DNA from: Usnea hakonensis
Lineage: Eukaryota; Ascomycota; Lecanoromycetes; Lecanorales; Parmeliaceae
NCBI GenBank assembly: GCA_013423325.1
Contig: BLJB01000130.1
Span: 186,001-250,000, forward strand
Reading direction: 5' to 3'
Length of the DNA: 64,000 bases
The position numbers were made by a program, and so were the translations under genes. Positions within the stretch are counted from its first letter, which is position 1. Every line of letters begins with the position of its first letter. This document shows, in pieces, positions 33,204 to 43,390 of the stretch. The notes under the pieces were generated by a model, which was not told the DNA's origin, did not search any database, and was given only the letters and a program-made list of their open reading frames with translations.

Positions 33204-33853
33204 TCAAGTCCTTTCCAATTCCCCTCTGTCAGCCTCTTCTTGAGTCACCCACTCTTTTTTGTTTGTTCCTTTAGTGAAAAAGACATGGTACATTCCGTTC
33301 GGCTCCACATTAGCAAGAACCTTCAGAATTGCTCCATCCGAAAGGCGGTTGCCCATGCAGGCTTCTGCCACGGCTATTAACCGGACACAATGGCCCAAAG
33401 GGTTTCCTGCCTTATCTAGGCCTCCTATGACCAATGCCAATACTGTTCTTTGACTCAGGAACTGTCCAGCTCATGTTGATTTGGGGGAGAGGTTTTGTAA
33501 AGAGACTTACATGCCATGATGTGTTGTTTCTGCTCCACCGTCTTCTTCGGACGTTGGGAGCGAAGAGAGTCGAGAGTGTTGGACTTGTTCGTAGCTTCAT
33601 CTTTGTAGAGTACTCGTTACCAGAGCACCGTTTCGGATGACGAAGGATCGCTTACTCTTCTCATCCGAGCTCGTTGGCTCGAATCCCGTCAACGGGTTTT
33701 CGACTTTGTTCCCGGGAGGAGGAACGAAAGCAACTGTAGAATTGTCCGTGACTGCCTGAGTGTCAATGCGATGTTCTAGGTTGAAAAGGAAGACACAAAT
33801 GCAAATATACGGTAAATCAGTTCCATCCCATCAACAATCGATGTGTTTGTCAT
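33204..33853 (-). CDS. Unrecognised small protein, four-exon model
   Basis: I do not recognise this family. The model joins 33853-33811, 33775-33656, 33600-33511 and 33442-33204 (163 aa). The three downstream exons join in phase through canonical GTAAGC...AAAG and GTAAGT...ACAG introns of 55 and 68 nt. This gives ENPLTGFEPTSSDEKNEA, SQRPKKTVEQKQHIMALLAL and a C-terminal part with ILKVLANVEPNGMYHVFF ending EADRGELERT. The first intron would be only 35 nt, shorter than any other here, so the 5' end is doubtful. It lies 271 bp downstream of KSH1 on the same strand. Consistent phases and clean donors argue for a real gene; the lack of any motif argues for caution. Confidence 0.35.
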
Positions 33854-34124
33854 GGTAAGTGGCTTCCAAGTCGCTAAAGTGGCTTTGGAAATCGAGTGCC
33901 GGGCAGAAACGCAGTCTCGAATCGACAGAGTGATTTGGCAATCCACAGAGGACGGAAAAGAAGATCAATCAGTAGAGAATGAATCACGCACAGGGGTAGT
34001 TCTGCACGATAGGGAAGAGCAAATAGGTCAATAGCAGCTTTGCAATTGATGTGGGAGAGCAGCTTGACAATGTCCGTGTTGCTAGTCTTATTTTACAGCC
34101 AAATCATCAAGGGGTATCATAAAT

Positions 34125-34584
34125 TTAATACATGAACGTAGAAAACAACAGTCCAGCTAGCGCCCCGATTTGCACGTTCATGAGCTTGCCATCAAAGAAG
34201 CCTAGAACACTCGTCTCAGCAGTGATACTAGAGCTCTTCAAGTGCCTAATGCATCTGAGGAATACGTACAGCCATCACTACGCAGCATAGACTGACATAA
34301 GGACTCAGTCGTTCTCCGACTCTGGCGCATTTCCAGAAAATACCAAATACCCTAGTGTAATTAATGGTAAACTTCTTCCCGTCCTTCCGCTACATGAACA
34401 CAACGACTTACCCCTCACGGTTTCTGTCCATAATCTTAGGAAATGTTGCATGAGCATAGGTGCTCGTACATATGACCAGTAAGAGGACCAGCAGCAACGA
34501 TTGGAAGTTGAACAGCGCTGACTGCAAATAGATCAGCTACCGGCAGCTTCCAGTGACTCTTCATCTGGAGCTTCAACCCACCAT
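34125..34584 (-). CDS. KSH1: Kish/TMEM167 secretory pathway protein Ksh1
   Basis: Ksh1/TMEM167 is a small Golgi-ER membrane protein needed for early secretion. Exons are 34584-34582, 34521-34412, 34351-34270 and 34214-34125 (94 aa). The first exon holds only the ATG, followed by a GTGGGT donor. Exon 2 gives SALFNFQSLLLVLLLVICTS and TYAHATFPKIMDRNREG. Exon 3 gives VFGIFWKCARVGERLSPYVS and LCCVVMA, the diagnostic Kish block. The last exon adds TSVLGFFDGKLMNVQIG and a third hydrophobic segment, longer than the roughly 72-aa family norm. Its acceptor (GCTGAG) is the least certain splice site. The start lies 132 bp from the divergent TAF13 start. No other frame encodes this motif, so the family call is firm. 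Confidence 0.86.
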
Positions 34585-34716
34585 ATTGTGTGTATTTCGA
34601 AAGTAGGTGCCACTGTATTGGATCTCTTTCGTGGTTCAGGTATTTGTTTGATAGAAAGTTCAAAGATGTCCTAGGCTCTGATGATGTTTGTTTAGCCGCG
34701 GGCGTCTATACAGCCA
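34582..34716. promoter_or_regulatory. Compact bidirectional promoter, KSH1 / TAF13
   Basis: Only 132 bp separate the start codons of KSH1 (-) and TAF13 (+). Both promoters and both 5' leaders must share this space or overlap the genes. I see no sure TATA box. That it acts as one bidirectional promoter is inferred from spacing alone. Confidence 0.5.
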
Positions 34717-35506
34717 ATGACAATGGGTCAAGCAAACAAGCGCTCCCGTCATAACCGCGAAGCCGACAGATTGACACACAGCAAGCTAAGCAGCTCCAAG
34801 AGCTACCCTAACTCAAACGACTATCCTCACGTTTGGGATTCCCTATCGGCTAGCGTACCAAACGCTGATCAATCCCACGCTACTCATACTTACGGCGACT
34901 CTCTTGGAGAATCTGACACTAATCACCCCAAATCTGTCAAGAAAGTTCGCTTTGCGAAGGAAAACGACGACAATATGACCGAAGTTCGTGCTCGTGCTGC
35001 TCGCCACAAGGGACAGATGAACTTCGAGGCCGAACGTGATTACACATGCTGCTGAATTGAACACCATCTTTTGCTAATCCTCGCCAGTGACTCAAGCTCT
35101 TTATGCCTACGGAGACGACAAAGAACCTCTACCAGAGACTGTCCGCATCCTTGACGAAATCGTTACCGACTTCATTATCGAAACTTGCTTTACCGCTGCC
35201 AAATCCGCCGAAGTCTGCGGCCGTTCCAAGCTCAAAGTCGATGACTTCAAGTTCGCTATCCGTCGAGACCCAATGCTTTTGGGACGCGTCAACGAACTCC
35301 TTGCTATGGATAAGCATATCAACACGGCTCGTAAGGCTTTCAAGACAGACGAAGGCCGTGAGGGACTCGAACGTGGCGGTCGCAAGAAAAAAGGTGAGGG
35401 CAAGGACGGCGAGGAGAAGACCGAGGACAAGGTTGAAGACAAGGGCGTGAAAGTCGAGAAGGTGCAGGAGGAATTGGGGGACGATCTTGACGATGACATG
35501 GAGTAA
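34717..35506 (+). CDS. TAF13: TFIID subunit TAF13 (histone fold)
   Basis: TAF13 pairs with TAF11 through a histone fold within the RNA polymerase II factor TFIID. Exons are 34717-35035 and 35088-35506 (245 aa). After a polar N-terminal extension of about 90 residues comes EVRARAARHKGQMNFEAELTQALYAYGDDKEPLPETVRILDE, then IVTDFIIETCFTAAKSAEVC, KLKVDDFKFAIRRDPMLLGR and VNELLAMDKHI, which is the full TAF13 histone fold. The 52-nt intron falls inside FEAEL. The C-terminus is a Lys/Glu/Asp-rich tail ending DDLDDDME. Two ATGs (34717 and 34723) start the frame; the first is used. Confidence 0.95.
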
Positions 35507-36441
35507 GATTCAAGAGCATGAGGAACATGGCATCAAAACATAGCGACGGTGTTAGGTGTGTTTGGAAGATACCCATTGCAGAACATTCACGGCGTCTGGT
35601 TCGATCACGGAAGAGCGTTGCTTAAAGCGGGCATACTTCAGAATAGTGCGGATTCCGGATGCAAGTCGCAGCTTCAATTGACTTGTCAAAGCTTCTAAAG
35701 GGTGTTCCAAAACTTGACATTATCCGTGACTGGTTATGAGACTTGGCACAAAGAATTGTCCGAAACTGACGGCTCTGGTGGCTCTCTACGCACTAACTTG
35801 AATCGATTTGCTGAAGGTCGCTTTAGTCTAACCTAGTAACCCTACTCTTACTTCAAGATATTCGAAGAAGCTTCTCGCTCACAACTCTCTCCTTTTTCTT
35901 ACTTCAAGATATTCAAAGATTCCTTTCACTAGGCTCCCTACCGCTCTTTGATCCCTCGCTCATAAGTCTTTACATACGAATTTAAATCTATTTAATCGAG
36001 GGAGGTCCTATTAAGTCTATGACTAACATAGCAACCTCACTCTTCTTACTTGAAAATATTTGAAGATTCCCTTAACCAAGTTTTTTACCGCTCTAAAATC
36101 CCCGGCCCAGAAATCTTCACCTACAAATTCAAATCGATTCACTCAATGTCCTGTTAAGTCTATAAATATCTTAGCAATCCCACTCTGACTTTAAGACGTT
36201 TGAAGATTCACTTAACCAAGCTCCCTACCGCGCGCTGGTCCCTCGCTCTACACCTTACTTCAACGCCCTCTCGATCGTCGGCCCAAAAACCAGTCTTCAA
36301 TACGAAATGCTCAAAGCCTAGATACCTTCTAAGGGTGATCATCAAGTCTCAACCTCACCTCGACCGGCGAGACCGGGAACCACGTCAAGGTTAGACAGTC
36401 TCTTGCGATTCTCTGTCCAACGTTTGGCTTGCGGTTAAGGC
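35507..36441. other. Intergenic region with degenerate repeats, TAF13 to BTB gene
   Basis: This 935-bp stretch between two plus-strand genes contains the repeat described at about 35847-36250. Otherwise it is AT-rich with no supported gene. Confidence 0.55.
35847..36250. repeat. Degenerate tandem repeat, ~140-150 bp period
   Basis: A phrase like CTTACTTCAAGATATTCAAA followed by GATTCC, then CTCCCTACCGCTC and CCCTCGCTC, recurs with many substitutions at about 35898, 36045 and 36185. The spacings are 147 and 140 bp, and a shorter partial copy lies at 35847. Between copies, AATTCAAATCGATT- and CTATTAAGTCTAT-like blocks also recur. The copies differ mainly by point changes. No reading frame runs through them. 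Confidence 0.65.
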
Positions 36442-37274
36442 ATGACAGACAGTGAGGACACGCCTACTTTTGTAGTCAAGCTCAAGATGGCGACCGGCAC
36501 TGCTACCTCTGCATCAACAACTCCAAAGCTCAAATGCAGGAAACCCTCCCGACTCCCGTATGCTCTTTCGCTTACTTCAGCGAAGCAGATTGCATAAACG
36601 ATTTACTTACTTAATCGTACAGGACTCTGTACGATGCCATCATCTACGTCAATGTTGGACCAACACAAGAGCGATTCGGGATCCACAAATCTTTGCTATC
36701 TCATCACTCATCCTATTTCAAGGCCGCCTTGGAAGGAGGCTTTGAGGAGTCCGAGACCGGAGGCATCAACTTGATTGACGAAGATCCGGACGTCTTTTGG
36801 GTTTTCAATGAATGGCTTTATTCAGGCACTGTGCCCTACCAAAACTATGCAACGCATCGTGGGGAGTGGTCGGCCCTTCTCGACCTCTACGTTTTCGCCG
36901 AGAAGAGGATCATACCGAAATTTCAAAACGCACTCATCGACGCCATGATCAATGTTTGGCTGGCAAAATGGACCTACCCTGAAACAGAGATCCATCTGGC
37001 ATGGGTGAATACTACACCCTCCTCGCCCTTACACGGCTTTTTGACAGCGTTGTATACACGCAGTGTCTCAATGGACGAATGTTTCGGCCAACAATCCGAG
37101 AAGCGCAAGTGTTTTGACGTGGACTTCGTGATGCAAGTCGCGATTGCTCTGGACAATGACAGAGACGATGACAGAGAAGGTGACAGGCTTTGGGAAGATC
37201 GGTGCTTATGGCACATTCATGGACCAGAAGATCCTCCTTGTCGCGATGACTCTTCTCTCACAGGCTCTAAATGA
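36442..37274 (+). CDS. BTB/POZ domain protein (first of two paralogs)
   Basis: BTB domains mediate dimerisation and often recruit Cul3 ubiquitin ligase; fungal genomes carry expanded families of short BTB-only proteins. Exons are 36442-36557 and 36623-37274 (255 aa). The BTB core begins at about residue 39 with TLYDAIIYVNVGPTQERFGI, then HKSLLSHHSSYFKAALEGGF and VFWVFNEWLYSGTVPYQN, followed by LLDLYVFAEKRIIPKFQNALID. The tail ends with an acidic LWHIHGPEDPPC block shared in type with its neighbour. The 65-nt intron keeps frame. It is convergent with a paralog about 460 bp away. The target is unknown. Confidence 0.88.
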
Positions 37275-37738
37275 CCTTGGTGCTTACGATTCGACTTTGC
37301 GCCACAAGGACGCCGCGGCTGGCTGGTCATTCTATCCGACCGAGTGATCAAGGCGAGGCGGAAAGTGTTTCGACTGCCAGGTTGGATCTTTCCTCGGCTT
37401 CTATTGATGGCTGGAAGCAGGGGCTTGAGAAAACATGTGTGCTTGTTGCTTCGAGGCTTGGATAGATCACGGATGGTGCGTCATGACAGTTAATAGCTAA
37501 ATCGGTTGACGAGCAATTTGTGGCAAGACTACACTTCACAAATCGAGAGTCTCCATTAGATCATTGTTCACTTGTAGAGAGCACAACATAGGAGATTAGT
37601 TGAATCGGTCACCCAGAGAGATTGCTGATTTGCTTGCTGTATATCCGTAACACGATCTAGCTAGCGCTCCGTTTGGGCATCACAAAAGTAGTCGGCATCA
37701 GCGGCTCATACTTTCCGAGTCTCCTCTGACATATTTGA
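37275..37738. other. Convergent 3' region between BTB paralogs
   Basis: This 464-bp stretch lies between the stops of the two BTB genes. If the final intron of the second gene is not used, its frame runs on to 37657. I see nothing else in it. Confidence 0.5.
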
Positions 37739-38588
37739 CTACCAATCAGTAGACACTGCGTCCTCCACTGAGGGCTTGCAATCACTGTGATAAAGCTGGT
37801 CAATAAAAAGCTGTGGTAAAATAGAAAAGGTTGACAGCATTGAAGATTATAACTCACCTCCTTCTTGCCATCGTCGTGGATATGATAGTTGGAGCGGACA
37901 GCCCTGAAGTCGAAGATTTTCTTCTTAGTTCCAGCCCGCTCTTCGTACAATGACTTGGCCAGATCCATGAGAAACAGCTGCGGGTACAGACCCTTTCGCT
38001 TTTCGGTCAACACATTATCAATATTCGTCAATGCTACTTTGAATGTGAACAAGTCTACCATCAATTTCCGCAGAGGTGAACCATCAAGTGTGTTCTCATA
38101 GATGAAATTGAGCCGGTTAGCTGGTACATGGTTCATGGCCACATGTTTGTCGATGAAAACATCAATAGCCTCATTCTGCAGCCTCGGGATTCCACGAACG
38201 TCTCCAAACAGGTAGATGTCAAGCAGTACAGTCCAACAAATATCCTTGGCGATCTCATGCGATTCGAGGATGTTCCCGGTGTAGAGCCAGAGTTGGAAGT
38301 GGGAAAACGCGACGGGATCATCGTCTGGCAATTCTAGGACCTGATCTTTGGATTCTTTGAATTCTCCCTCCAACGCTGCTTTGAAGTATGGTGCGGAACG
38401 GCACAGAGTATCTTTATGTACCATGAATGTCTTCTCATGGCCAACCTTGACCTGGACAACCGCACTGAAAGAGTCTCTGTTATGTATAAGTAACGGTGAA
38501 TGCATTGACGGTTTGGTTCCGCTGATTACCTAGTAAGTCGACTCTTCTTACAGACACGCTCCGCTGACTCTTCAGCTTCTGGCGCCAT
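37739..38588 (-). CDS. BTB/POZ domain protein (second of two paralogs)
   Basis: This is a short fungal BTB-only protein of unknown target. Exons are 38588-38530, 38476-37858 and 37774-37739 (237 aa). Exon 1 (MAPEAEESAERVCKKSRLTR) joins at a 53-nt intron to DSFSAVVQVKVGHEKTFMVH, then KDTLCRSAPYFKAALEGEFKESKD and FSHFQLWLYTGNILESHE, the BTB core. Helices LLDIYLFGDVRGIPRLQNEA and NYHIHDDGKKE follow. The last exon is uncertain. A clean GTGAGT donor follows GKKE, and splicing to a GCAAG acceptor gives a short tail ending at 37739; unspliced, the frame continues to 37657 with intron-like sequence. It shares HK-x5-9-YFKAALEG-x-F-x-ES with its convergent neighbour. Confidence 0.8.
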
Positions 38589-38833
38589 CGTGGCCGTGGT
38601 AGTCAGGGCTTGAAGATGGAGGGATTAACAGGCCCGAAGGTATGTGGAAGCTCTGAAGTTTGACGAAATTTTGCACCGTCAACCGGACCAAATTGCGAAA
38701 GCAAAGTGTTACAAAAATTGTCGCTGGTGAGGATATGCCTGAAGCGCAATTCAACAAAATCGAGGATGAATAATTCACTTTGTAGTAGTGGAGCAACCCA
38801 AGCAGCATTGGTGCCTTGATCATTTTTTCACAG

Positions 38834-39529
38834 TTATGTGGTGACAGAACCGGAGTCCACACTATCACTGCCACTCCATATCTCTCTACTCTCCCTCTCA
38901 ACCTTTGCCATAGCTTGCGCTACTGCTTCTAATTTGCCCACAACATCCACGACACCCTGTCCCACTCTGTTAAAATACTTATCGTTCGCTGCCCGTCTTC
39001 TTTTGGCTTCAGCAATATCCTCTTCTTCCACAGACTCCCCATCAATCTTCTCATCCGTCATGCGTTCGTCCTTTACTTCCCAAGTTTTCACCCTAGACAT
39101 TTCTGCCTTATCCTCTTCATCAGCCTCGCTCTTTCCCCAAGCCTTCGCCAATCCAATTTGCGCCTCCCTCAACTCGTCTAACGCAGCGCTATGTGCCGAA
39201 CCGAAGACATGGGTGCTACTGAATGCACTCAGCTCCACTTCAGCCAAGGTCGCTTGCATCTCCGCCCAGAGAGCATCGGTGCGATCACCTTCCGTTTGAG
39301 ATGGCTGCGGTGGCTGCGGACGTGCACGGCCAAGGGGTGCTGATGCAGGATCAGGGCCACGAGCGGAGCGGGAGCGGAGAAGAGGAGCACGGGGCTGCGA
39401 GGGACCTGGGGCTGCTGGTGGGAGGCTTATGTTGGAGGCATTTCGAGACGGAGGTCCTAGGAAGAGAGAGGGTGGTGGAGGGCGCTGGGGATGATGAGTT
39501 GCAGCAGAAGAAGGTGAGAGGGCCGACAT
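38834..39529 (-). CDS. Conserved fungal protein, probably DUF5315 type
   Basis: The 231-aa single-exon protein starts MSALSPSSAATHH and has a Pro/Ser/Arg-rich N-terminal half. The conserved part begins at about residue 80 with TDALWAEMQATLAEVELSAF, then HVFGSAHSAALDELREAQIGLAKAWGKSEADE. Next come an acidic stretch and a predicted helix with AAKRRRAANDKYF-like character, and it ends near VAQAMAKVERESREIW. From memory of that pattern it resembles the DUF5315 family of ascomycetes, whose function is unknown. The frame continues upstream of 39529 but offers no ATG there. A Gly/Ala-rich plus-strand frame over the same DNA is an antisense shadow. Confidence 0.75.
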   Translation of the reverse strand: MSALSPSSAATHHPQRPPPPSLFLGPPSRNASNISLPPAAPGPSQPRAPLLRSRSARGPDPASAPLGRARPQPPQPSQTEGDRTDALWAEMQATLAEVELSAFSSTHVFGSAHSAALDELREAQIGLAKAWGKSEADEEDKAEMSRVKTWEVKDERMTDEKIDGESVEEEDIAEAKRRRAANDKYFNRVGQGVVDVVGKLEAVAQAMAKVERESREIWSGSDSVDSGSVTT

Positions 39530-39963
39530 TGCATAGTCCGACGTCAACGATTGCCGCGATTGAAGTTTTGGAGCGAACGACGATCGCAAGGAGTCTTCTC
39601 TGGGTCACCCAAAGGAAGCATAGCCTGATACCGCAGCTCCTCAGTAATAAAATGAGCGAAACTCTCCCAAAACTGTTTGCGAAAAGAGAGATTCGAAGCA
39701 ATATAGAGAACGGTGCTCGCGCTAATCTCATAGGGCTGAGTCCACCCACAATTCGCTTAGGTTTTCGGGGCATACCTCCTCACCAACGACAGCTTTGCAC
39801 AACAACGGAAAGAAGTTTGTATTGCGATCACAGACCTATCGGTAGGTACTTGAATTGATGTACAATTCCCTTCCTCCCTCAGCTTCTCTATAGCCCATCC
39901 TTTATCCCCAGAGAGAGACATCTTGCCTCCAAACATTAGCTGACACTGTCCTGCCCAGCAATC
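39530..39963. other. Divergent promoter region upstream of RPS23
   Basis: This 434-bp stretch ends in a pyrimidine-rich run at about 39865-39895 before the RPS23 ATG, as is usual for highly expressed fungal ribosomal protein genes. No other feature is supported. Confidence 0.5.
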
Positions 39964-40475
39964 ATGGGTAAAGGAAAGCCCCGTGGCCTTAATGCCGCCC
40001 GCAAGCTGCGAACTCATCGACGAGAGGGCCGCTGGGCTGATCTCCACTACAAGAAGCGTCTCCTCGGTACCGCCTACAAATCCTCACCCTTTGGTGGTTC
40101 CTCGCACGCAAAGGGCATTGTACTGGAAAAAGTGGGCGTGGAAGCCAAGCAACCGAACAGCGCTATCAGGAAATGTGTCAGGGTGCAGTTGATCAAGAAC
40201 GGGAAGAAGGTTACCGCTTTCGGTGGGTCTTTGAAGTGCTCTTTTTAAGACGATGGGTTTGGGCACAAGGTGGCTGATATTCATAAATGGTGACAGTGCC
40301 CAATGACGGTTGCTTGAATTTCGTGGATGAGAACGACGAGGTGCTACTCTCCGGATTCGGTCGAAAGGGCAAGGCTAAAGGTGATATTCCTGGTGTACGA
40401 TTCAAGGTTGTGAAGGTGTCCGGGGTGGGACTGTCAGCACTGTGGAAGGAGAAGAAGGAAAAGCCCAGATCGTAG
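39964..40475 (+). CDS. RPS23: 40S ribosomal protein uS12 (Rps23)
   Basis: uS12 lies at the decoding centre of the small subunit and supports translational fidelity. Exons are 39964-40222 and 40297-40475 (145 aa, exactly the usual eukaryotic length). The protein opens MGKGKPRGLNAARKLRTHRR and has the near-invariant KQPNSAIRKCVRVQLIKNGK. The 74-nt intron sits within VTAFVPNDGCLNF. It ends GVGLSALWKEKKEKPRS. The KQPNSAIRK loop carries the proline that is hydroxylated in other eukaryotes. Confidence 0.98.
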
Positions 40476-40787
40476 GATAAGATGGAATAGAGCAGAGGAG
40501 GAGTGTTTTGTCGTCATAGATACGCAATAGCAAAGACTTTGCTGATCTCGATATTCGTCAAAGCCTCATGCTTCATATTCGTGCCAGCCAGGCCTTTGGT
40601 CTACATCACAGCATAAATCTTCCTCTTTGTCTTGCCCATTATACGAGAATACCAGAATGTCCCTATCTTTATTGATGAAAGAAATGAGGATTATACTGTT
40701 TGATATGGTGGGTTACAGACCAAGAACCTATACTACCGTGTCCACAGGCACAATTGACGGCCACCGTCGTTTTCCGAACTCGAAAGG
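40476..40787. other. Convergent 3' region, RPS23 / PCT1
   Basis: This 312-bp stretch lies between convergent stops. It contains no supported gene and should hold both 3' UTRs. Confidence 0.5.
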
Positions 40788-42372
40788 TCAAGCCTTGGTG
40801 TCCATCATGTCTGCAATATCCGAAATTGAGGGTTCTACTCTCCTCCCTCTCGCAGGTGTCTTTTCTTCCTTTGGACTCTTTGCATCGGAGCTGTCGTCTT
40901 CGCTTTCGCCACTGCCAGGCTGACTTCCACGCAAAGAGGTACGACTTCGGGTCATCTTTCTAAAATTCAGTGACAACTCGACAAGACAGGCGGCATGACA
41001 GCTTACCCAAGATCTTACGCCCCCGATTAGACCAAGGCTGTATCCCGTTGCAAAGTCGCTGCTTGCTCCGCGACGACCCCCAGGGCTCTCTGGCCTTGGT
41101 ACATCAAGATGAGCTAGATGCGCAAGAGCTGCAGGACTAGACTTATGTCCTGCAGAAAGGTCCTCACTTCCATTTCTACTGGGGCCTCTTGCAGGGCTGC
41201 CGGGCCTACTGCTCTGCCAGAATTGTCGCAGCTCTTTCGTAAGCTCCAGGCCGGTGGTGGACCAATTGTTTCGAACGCTATCACGTAACTCCATGGCATG
41301 GCGTTTTAGATCCAATTCGTTCTTCTTGAGCCATGAAACATTGAGCTCCTGGCGAGATGTGCCACGTTTAAGCTGACGAGCGATGTATTTCTCGTAATCT
41401 CTGACAATCCTAAAGAGATGGTCAAAAACGACAGCAGCGGAGGGTACCTGGTTATGAGCATACTTTGTAATGATCCCTGTGGTACTGACGCCCTCTGTCC
41501 TTTGCGTCACTAGAAATTTGCCCTCTCTCTTTATAGGTGTGTAGATATCGTCCCCCTCATCTGCTCCGTAGGGCAGGTCGTCGTGAGCCACGTAGTCAAT
41601 CTTGTATTTGTCCAGAAACTCAGGTGTTACGATCCATGGACAATTTGGGATAACTTCGTCAACCCATTTGCAATGGCGGAGAGTCTCTGCCCGTTCGGCG
41701 CCGGACAGAACCGTCAGTCCCTTCCGTTTATGCGTCTCTGCATCTCCAGTGACTCCCACCATCAGGAAAACATCTGGGAAAGCGTTTTTTGCCTGCTCCA
41801 ATTGCCGCATGTGCCTAGTGCAATGGTCAATGTAGATAGTACAAGGTAGAGAACGTTGGATCCCACCCAAGATGGAACAAATCAAAGACACCATCGGCAT
41901 AGATTCGCACTGGTCGACCTGTAGGTGGTGGATTGGTATGGAATCCAACAGGATCTTGCAGACCTCCTCTTGCTGGCGGAGGCATGGCTTTACTGTCTTC
42001 CAATTTCAAGTCTGGCCGCTGTTTATTGGACGAACTCTTTGTTCTACGTTTCGTGTGCCCGCCTTCCTCGGGTGTATTTTCACTTTCGTCGGCATCGGTT
42101 TGATTAATACTTGGTATAGCACCATTGGTGGGACCGTCCGCGGCGTTAGACCTTGTTCTTGGTCGTTTATTGGAGGCGCTGACGGAGTCTAGAGATGCTG
42201 CAGACTTCTTGTGCTTTACAGTGGTGACAGCTTGAGAAGCTGAATCCGCCGCATCTTCGCCTGAAGCATCTCGAGATGACGGCTGGAGGTCCGTCGCTGG
42301 GGATTGTATAGTCGAAGTTTGTAAAGAAGTTCGCTTCCTTTTTCCGGAGCTGTTTGAGGAAGGAGACGGCAT
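40788..42372 (-). CDS. PCT1: Choline-phosphate cytidylyltransferase
   Basis: Pct1 makes CDP-choline from phosphocholine and CTP, the rate-limiting step of the Kennedy route to phosphatidylcholine. Exons are 42372-41867, 41814-41007 and 40955-40788 (493 aa). A polar N-terminus of about 150 residues with basic patches (KRKRT, KRPRTR) probably carries the nuclear signal. The catalytic domain has VRIYADGVFDLFHLGHMRQLEQAK, with the CTP-binding HxGH, then WVDEVIPNCPWIVTPEFL, YVAHDDLPYG and RTEGVSTTGIITK. An amphipathic helix region follows. The first intron (52 nt) falls inside the glycine codon of HLGH. The second (51 nt) joins GGVRSW to MTRSRTS and is in frame, so readthrough would add 17 residues. 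Confidence 0.95.
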
Positions 42373-43390
42373 GGCAGTACGAGGTAATAAGATAGGGATC
42401 ACTTCATTTGGTAGTGGGATGCTTTCTGACTTTAGGTCAAGGGAAGAATGATACAGGTTTGACTTGAAGGTGGAAAAAATGAAAATATGAGGGTGAATTG
42501 AAGGCTTAAGCGTTGGAATCGAAGTATATTTTCAAAGTCAGTCTGGTTGGTTCGTTTGTTAGAGTACAAAAACAAGGAAAAGACTCGAGGTGAGAATCAC
42601 TACTTTACATCGCAATTTATTGAAGTACTTGTAATTAAAAATCGCGAGATTTCTTGGTTTCGCTACTTCTGCGCTGAAATCGTCATCTCAGCTTTGCCTT
42701 ACGGAGTACTTTACCTTTACCTTACTTAGTCAGCCCTACAAGACACTAGAAATGCTATATTGTCGCGACTCCTTAGACATCAAAACTTGATTGGATTTTG
42801 GAAAATGATTGTATGCGTGAATTGAGGTGAGCCTGTCTCATCGAGGTACAATGGCACTCCGCAGCTTCTCACGCCACGAGCATGCGAATTGGACAGTACT
42901 TGGTAACTTCGACGATCTTTTCTCTCAACTAGCTTAGCCTAAGAGAGTAAAGTGTGAGATACTCGTCGAGTAAATCAAAGGCGAACATAAGTGCAGGCGC
43001 TTTATGGTGTCTATCAGCTTGTGACATAACTCCTGATGATGCAGGACTTTCACGAGTGGCACCTGGAGAACCGAGGGCCATGGAGAAAGAAAGGGGGGAA
43101 TCAAGATACTAGAGGAATATGATGGAACACTATGGACAAGTCCATCTCTGTTGTCCCATAATGCGTGGTGCGTGGCGGCAAACGTAGCTAGCTGAGATCG
43201 CGGATGACTTCAGACCGATGCTCCGTTTGAAAGAACCGCCACTTGTACTGTCGAGTATGATGACCCTCGCTATTGGGGTAGTCACACACTCGTGATGGAA
43301 CACATAAGTATCGTAGCTCGTGAAGATCCGAACGAGCCACAAGGAAAAGGCATTCGAACGTGAGATTAAGACAGTAGGACATGGGGTAGT
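42373..43390. other. 1-kb intergenic region, PCT1 promoter and PP2C 3' side
   Basis: No gene is supported. The stretch is AT-rich near PCT1 and holds a GAGTACTTTACCTTTACCTT motif patch at about 42704-42727. Confidence 0.5.

Noticed and set aside
33660..33700. tRNA-like B-box (GCTCGAATCCCGTC)
   Set aside because: No matching A-box or foldable acceptor stem was found around it, and it lies inside a proposed coding exon. No tRNA gene could be supported anywhere in the window.
37657..37857. Unspliced C-terminus of the second BTB protein
   Set aside because: A consensus GTGAGT donor follows the conserved HIHDDGKKE block, and the continuing frame reads like translated intron. It is kept only as an alternative.
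39223..39858. Plus-strand frame of 211 codons opposite the DUF5315-type gene
   Set aside because: Composition is Gly/Glu/Arg-rich and arises from the Pro/Ser/Ala-rich antisense gene, whose minus-strand frame has the conserved block and is the better model.
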